This document shows, in pieces, positions 56,440 through 64,000 of a stretch of 64,000 nt of DNA. Where the stretch lies: assembly GCA_027704905.1 (NCBI GenBank), contig CM050999.1:9554834-9618833 (forward strand), written 5' to 3'. The notes beneath the pieces are model-generated. The model ran no database searches and was not told the DNA's origin. It saw only the letters and a program-made list of their open reading frames with translations. The translations under genes and the position numbers were made by a program. Every line of letters starts with the position of its first letter. The first letter of the stretch is position 1. The DNA is from Muraenolepis orangiensis (Eukaryota; Chordata; Actinopteri; Gadiformes; Muraenolepididae).

Positions 56440-58723
56440 ACATGACGGAGTGAGCGAAACAATGGACGAAGCGACCAGCGGCCTGGAACCGGAACCAGAA
56501 GGGGATGATTCATGGACCTGCACGAAATGCCAGACAATCTTCACGAAAGCTAAAAGCAATGTCATGGAGTGCGACTTGTGTCTGGAACATGTATGCATCA
56601 AATGTGCCAGAATCTCAGCAGCTGAATACAAGATGATGAAGCGGGAAGATCTATTTTGGTTTTGCAAGACTTGTGTGCCGAAAATCCCGAAATTGCTCAC
56701 AAAGTCTGATGTTCCACCGGAAGCAGCTAGCCCAACCTAGTCAAACAAATGATGCAATTATTACGATGAAGGCTCTATCTGATAAACTTGATCAGTTGGA
56801 AGTGAAAATTGACAACCAGCTGAACTAGCAACAAGTAGTGGATATCGTTGTGAAAGCCATGAAGTCCCATCCCGCAGAGGTCCCTGGCAAATCATGGGCT
56901 ACAATTGCGAGTAGCAGCAACCCAGAGAGAGATGCATTCACAACAATAGTCAAATCTGCGATAAATGAGCACACACAGGAAGAGGAAGGGAAGGCGGCAA
57001 GAGATAAAAACCTGATTATTCCCAGGGAACCGAAAGCCAGCACGTAAATGCAGAAAAAAGGAAGACTCATGATGCATCCTTTATCAGGGAACTACCCGGA
57101 CAACAGCTGAATATACCATTGGTGAAGGTAGTAGATATCATCAGGCTTGGAGCTAAAAAAGAAGGGCCTCGGCCAATGAAGGTAATCCTGGCAGACCTGA
57201 TCGACAAACGGAAGATCATGGCATCACTAAGGAACCTGAAGGATGCAACGCCACCGTTCAACAGTATCAGTGTGGGCCACGATATGACGGAAAATGAGCG
57301 CAAGAGAGTAAATATCCAATAAAATGGCTGAACTGAAATTGACCCTTTATGAATGTAAGCCACAAATAATCGCCATCACTGAAGTGAAGCCAAAGAAGTC
57401 AAAATTCGCCCTGCAAGTGTGTGAATTACAATTGGAAGGATACACTGGTAGGGGTATTTGTCTCTACATCTGGAATGAGCTCAATCCATCAGAGTGCAGT
57501 ATAAACCATGAGCATTTCAGTGAGTCAGTATGGGCAGAAATCAAACTTCCATCAGCAAGACGGCAGATCATTGGATGTGTCTGTCGGAGCCCAAGTTGTG
57601 ATGCAGAAAACAATGCAAATCTCAGAAAACTGAAATTAATTGGAAAGACCCGGCAAATCCCATAACATCTAATCGGGAATCAATGGTATTTTTGGAGAGT
57701 ATCAAAGATGCATTCTTAAGTCAACATGTGGCTGAGCCAACTAGATATCAGAACGGGCAGAAGGGAACACCTTGGATTTGATTTCTAACCTCAGATGCAG
57801 ATGCTGTCAGTGACCTGACTATACGCCCACAATTAGGAAAAAGTGACCGCTGTCTTTCAAAATACCAGGTGTGCTGCCAAAAACTAAAATAAACAACCGA
57901 TGCCTGAACTGCAACAAAGGAAATGACATAGCTATGAGGAATGACCTCGATATTGCATGGGAAGAGGAGCTTACGTTGAAGAACGTTGAGCAGAGTTGGT
58001 GCTTATTCAAAGACAAGATTACGCTCTCATGCTGAAAATTTGTCCCAAAAAGCCACTCTGGATGAATGATGCCGCTCTGGTCAAAGTGAAGAAGATGTAC
58101 AGCTCCTGCCGCAGGTACCTGGAAACAAAATCTGGAGAACAACAAGAGTATGCTCGAGCCAGAAATCAAACGAGATGGGCCAACCGTAAAGCTCAGCGTA
58201 ATTTGGAAAGAAAACTTGCACAAGAGATCAAGAAAAACCCCAAGGCGTTCAGGCGATATGTCAGTTCCAAAACTAGTGTACGTAGTAGTATACCTGACCT
58301 AGACCGGATTGATAGCGAGGGACAAACCACCTCTGATGAGGAGAAGGCTGATGTTCTAAATGATTTCTTTGGTAAAGTGTTCACAACGGAGAACTTGAAA
58401 CACATCCCAAAAATATTTGTTGCCAGCTGCAAGAGGGAGGGTCACCAGAGGTCATTCCCATTCCCCGTCATGAAAGCAAGACGTAACCACAAGCCGAGAT
58501 CCCACTTCTTCTCATAAAGGGTTGTCAATGATTGAAACGGTCTTCCAGAGGAAGTGGTGAATGCTAAGTCGCTAAACGCCTTAAAAATGCAGCTGGATCG
58601 TTATTGGGCTCATCATCCCTTGATGTTCGACTTGTTCGACCGCGGATGTTTTCATCTGAGTGACTTTCCAGTGACTTGATTAGGAGCGGTGTGTAGGCTA
58701 TCTCTCTGCCTTCCCACCGTATC

Positions 58724-58765
<42 letters not shown>
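56440..58765 (+). mobile_element. CR1-like LINE with its reverse-transcriptase core deleted
   Basis: ORF1 (56450-56740) holds a PHD-like finger, CTKCQ...CDLCLEHVCIKC...FWFCKTC, as in CR1-type ORF1. Endonuclease remnants follow (IIAITEVKPKK, 57324-57665). The endonuclease-RT linker comes next (57996-58400, ending ADVLNDFFGKVFTTEN). After a short junction near 58430 the sequence jumps to the extreme C-terminus (RVVNDWNGLPEEVVNAKSLN, from about 58517). The RT core motif is absent. It ends in (ATCT)n at 58722-58802. Several stops: non-functional. Confidence 0.8.
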
Positions 58766-58801
<36 letters not shown>

Positions 58802-58802
58802 A

Positions 58803-58873
58803 AAGTGTATATAGGGCTGCTTTCTATTCACTCTTTATATATTATATATATATATAGGGCTGCTTTCTCTTCA

Positions 58874-58930
<57 letters not shown>

Positions 58931-59967
58931 TATATCTCTACTATATCATTCTCTAACGGACTCTCTGTGTGTGTGTGTGTGTGTCTGTCACAAGAAATAT
59001 GCCCCCTTTCAGGTTGAGGGGGATCTTCATACTGGGCGGGATGCTTGGGGGTGGTCTGAACGTGACCAAGTTCGATTTGTTAAGCATTCGATCGAGTAGT
59101 TTTCGTTTTGCGGGCGATTTCGTGGAAAATTCAGGGGTTTCAATGCTCATGAAATTCTATGAAGTTTTCTATTTAATAATTTAATATTTCATAATCTATT
59201 TAATAATAATAAAAGTGTCTCTATTCATAAAGGAAGTTTAAGGCATTAGAATAAATTAATTAGTGGTCACATTATTTACAAAAACACCTGGAACAAAATC
59301 ATAGTATATAAAAGTGTCTTCTTATAAAATACTTCTTTAGGAATAATATTATATTACCATTACTTTTATTTTATTTGTATCTTTATGCATATGAAATATG
59401 CATATCTTGTTCGTTGGTAGATATATTCATATATATCGTAAGGTGTCTACTTTGCCAAGGAAAAGGAAAAGCACTACTTTGAAACTAAAACTTTTACTTT
59501 GAAACATACAGTATACTTTTATTTTGAAGTGGAGCTGCGGTGCGGGGCGCGCGAGGTTTGTTTTTACTGGGAGAGTTTAGCAGTTAGCTTACTGCTCTGA
59601 TTAACAGGAGAACATTGCTTTCACTTTTCGCTGCTATGTTCGTTTTTCCGCCAGGATTTCATTACAGAATGACAGAAAAGCGCTACACACACCACCCTGG
59701 TAACTAAAATAAATACGACTGTGTGTCAATGGACTTCATATATATAACGTTATAACTTAAGAGCTTTACAAGTCATGACTATGCATTCACTCATTCATTC
59801 ACACATTTATACACTCGTTCATGTACACATTAATACACGCATGCATACACATTGTAAACCCATTCATACGCTCATTCATATTGATACACCTACGGCAGTG
59901 TCAACAGCTGGCTGGGTGTGTGTGTGTGTGTGTGTGTGTGTTGACGGCGGTTCGATGTCTTTTGCAG
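58803..59967. promoter_or_regulatory. brca2: TA microsatellite, then presumed brca2 promoter region
   Basis: (TA)n at 58875-58935. Unique AT-rich sequence follows. A short GC-rich patch with GGGGCGCGCGAGG near 59535-59555 may mark the brca2 promoter or non-coding first exon. (GT)n lies at 59916-59941 before the acceptor at 59967. Placement is inferred. Confidence 0.4.
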
Positions 59968-60000
59968 GTCAGCCGTAGAACCCTTGCCTCTGGGTTCCGC

Positions 60001-64000
<4,000 letters not shown>

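Noticed and set aside
59775..59978. Small plus-strand ORF rich in His before brca2
   Set aside because: It comes from CATTCA and GT repeats upstream of the brca2 exon, with no start context or similarity.

Overview
The window looks like nuclear DNA of a bony fish, most likely a teleost. It holds spliced vertebrate genes with GT/AG introns, teleost-type tRNA-derived SINEs and LINE 3' ends, and unusually dense micro- and minisatellites. Nothing prokaryotic is present. I cannot name the species. Exon models were built by reading conserved protein segments and checking splice sites and phase. The CDS lengths of rsf1, clns1a and aqp11 are exact multiples of three. The ryr1 exons keep frame throughout once the two bases completing the upstream codon are removed. 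The visible brca2 exons also keep frame.

Layout: (1) 1-4465: mostly non-coding, with a hAT-type element, a second inverted-repeat element and one minus-strand terminal-exon candidate of unknown identity. (2) 4466-20288, plus: the last 21 coding exons of a type-1 ryanodine receptor (about 1,200 residues: EF-hand region, membrane domain, pore, C-terminal zinc finger), with a 3'UTR to about 22.4 kb. (3) About 23.7-28.6 kb, minus: pannexin-1. (4) 30415-42503, plus: complete rsf1 in 18 coding exons (1,463 aa), with a 3'UTR to about 45.6 kb. (5) 45992-48565, plus: complete clns1a (pICln, 250 aa). (6) 51764-54904, minus: complete aqp11 (275 aa). (7) 55-60 kb: retroelement debris. (8) 60001 to the window end, plus: the 5' half of brca2. 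Rsf1, clns1a and aqp11 also lie close together on human 11q, so this is a conserved neighbourhood. The genes do not form one pathway: they cover SR calcium release, ATP-release channels, chromatin remodelling, snRNP assembly, an ER aquaporin and homologous recombination.

The most striking structure is not a gene. At about ten exon-intron boundaries in four genes (ryr1, panx1, rsf1, aqp11), a tandem or dispersed repeat contains a copy of the exon edge together with its splice site. The clearest cases are a 59-bp unit repeated about 14 times after the ryr1 exon ending at 6259, a 46-bp unit repeated about 10 times after panx1 exon 3, and a roughly 20-bp unit repeated about 25 times after rsf1 exon 16. 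Each carries a decoy splice site in every copy. Two further items are an 18-bp coding repeat giving an EGSG-rich luminal loop in Ryr1, and a satellite at 50.07-50.32 kb made of back-to-back 31-base perfect hairpins.
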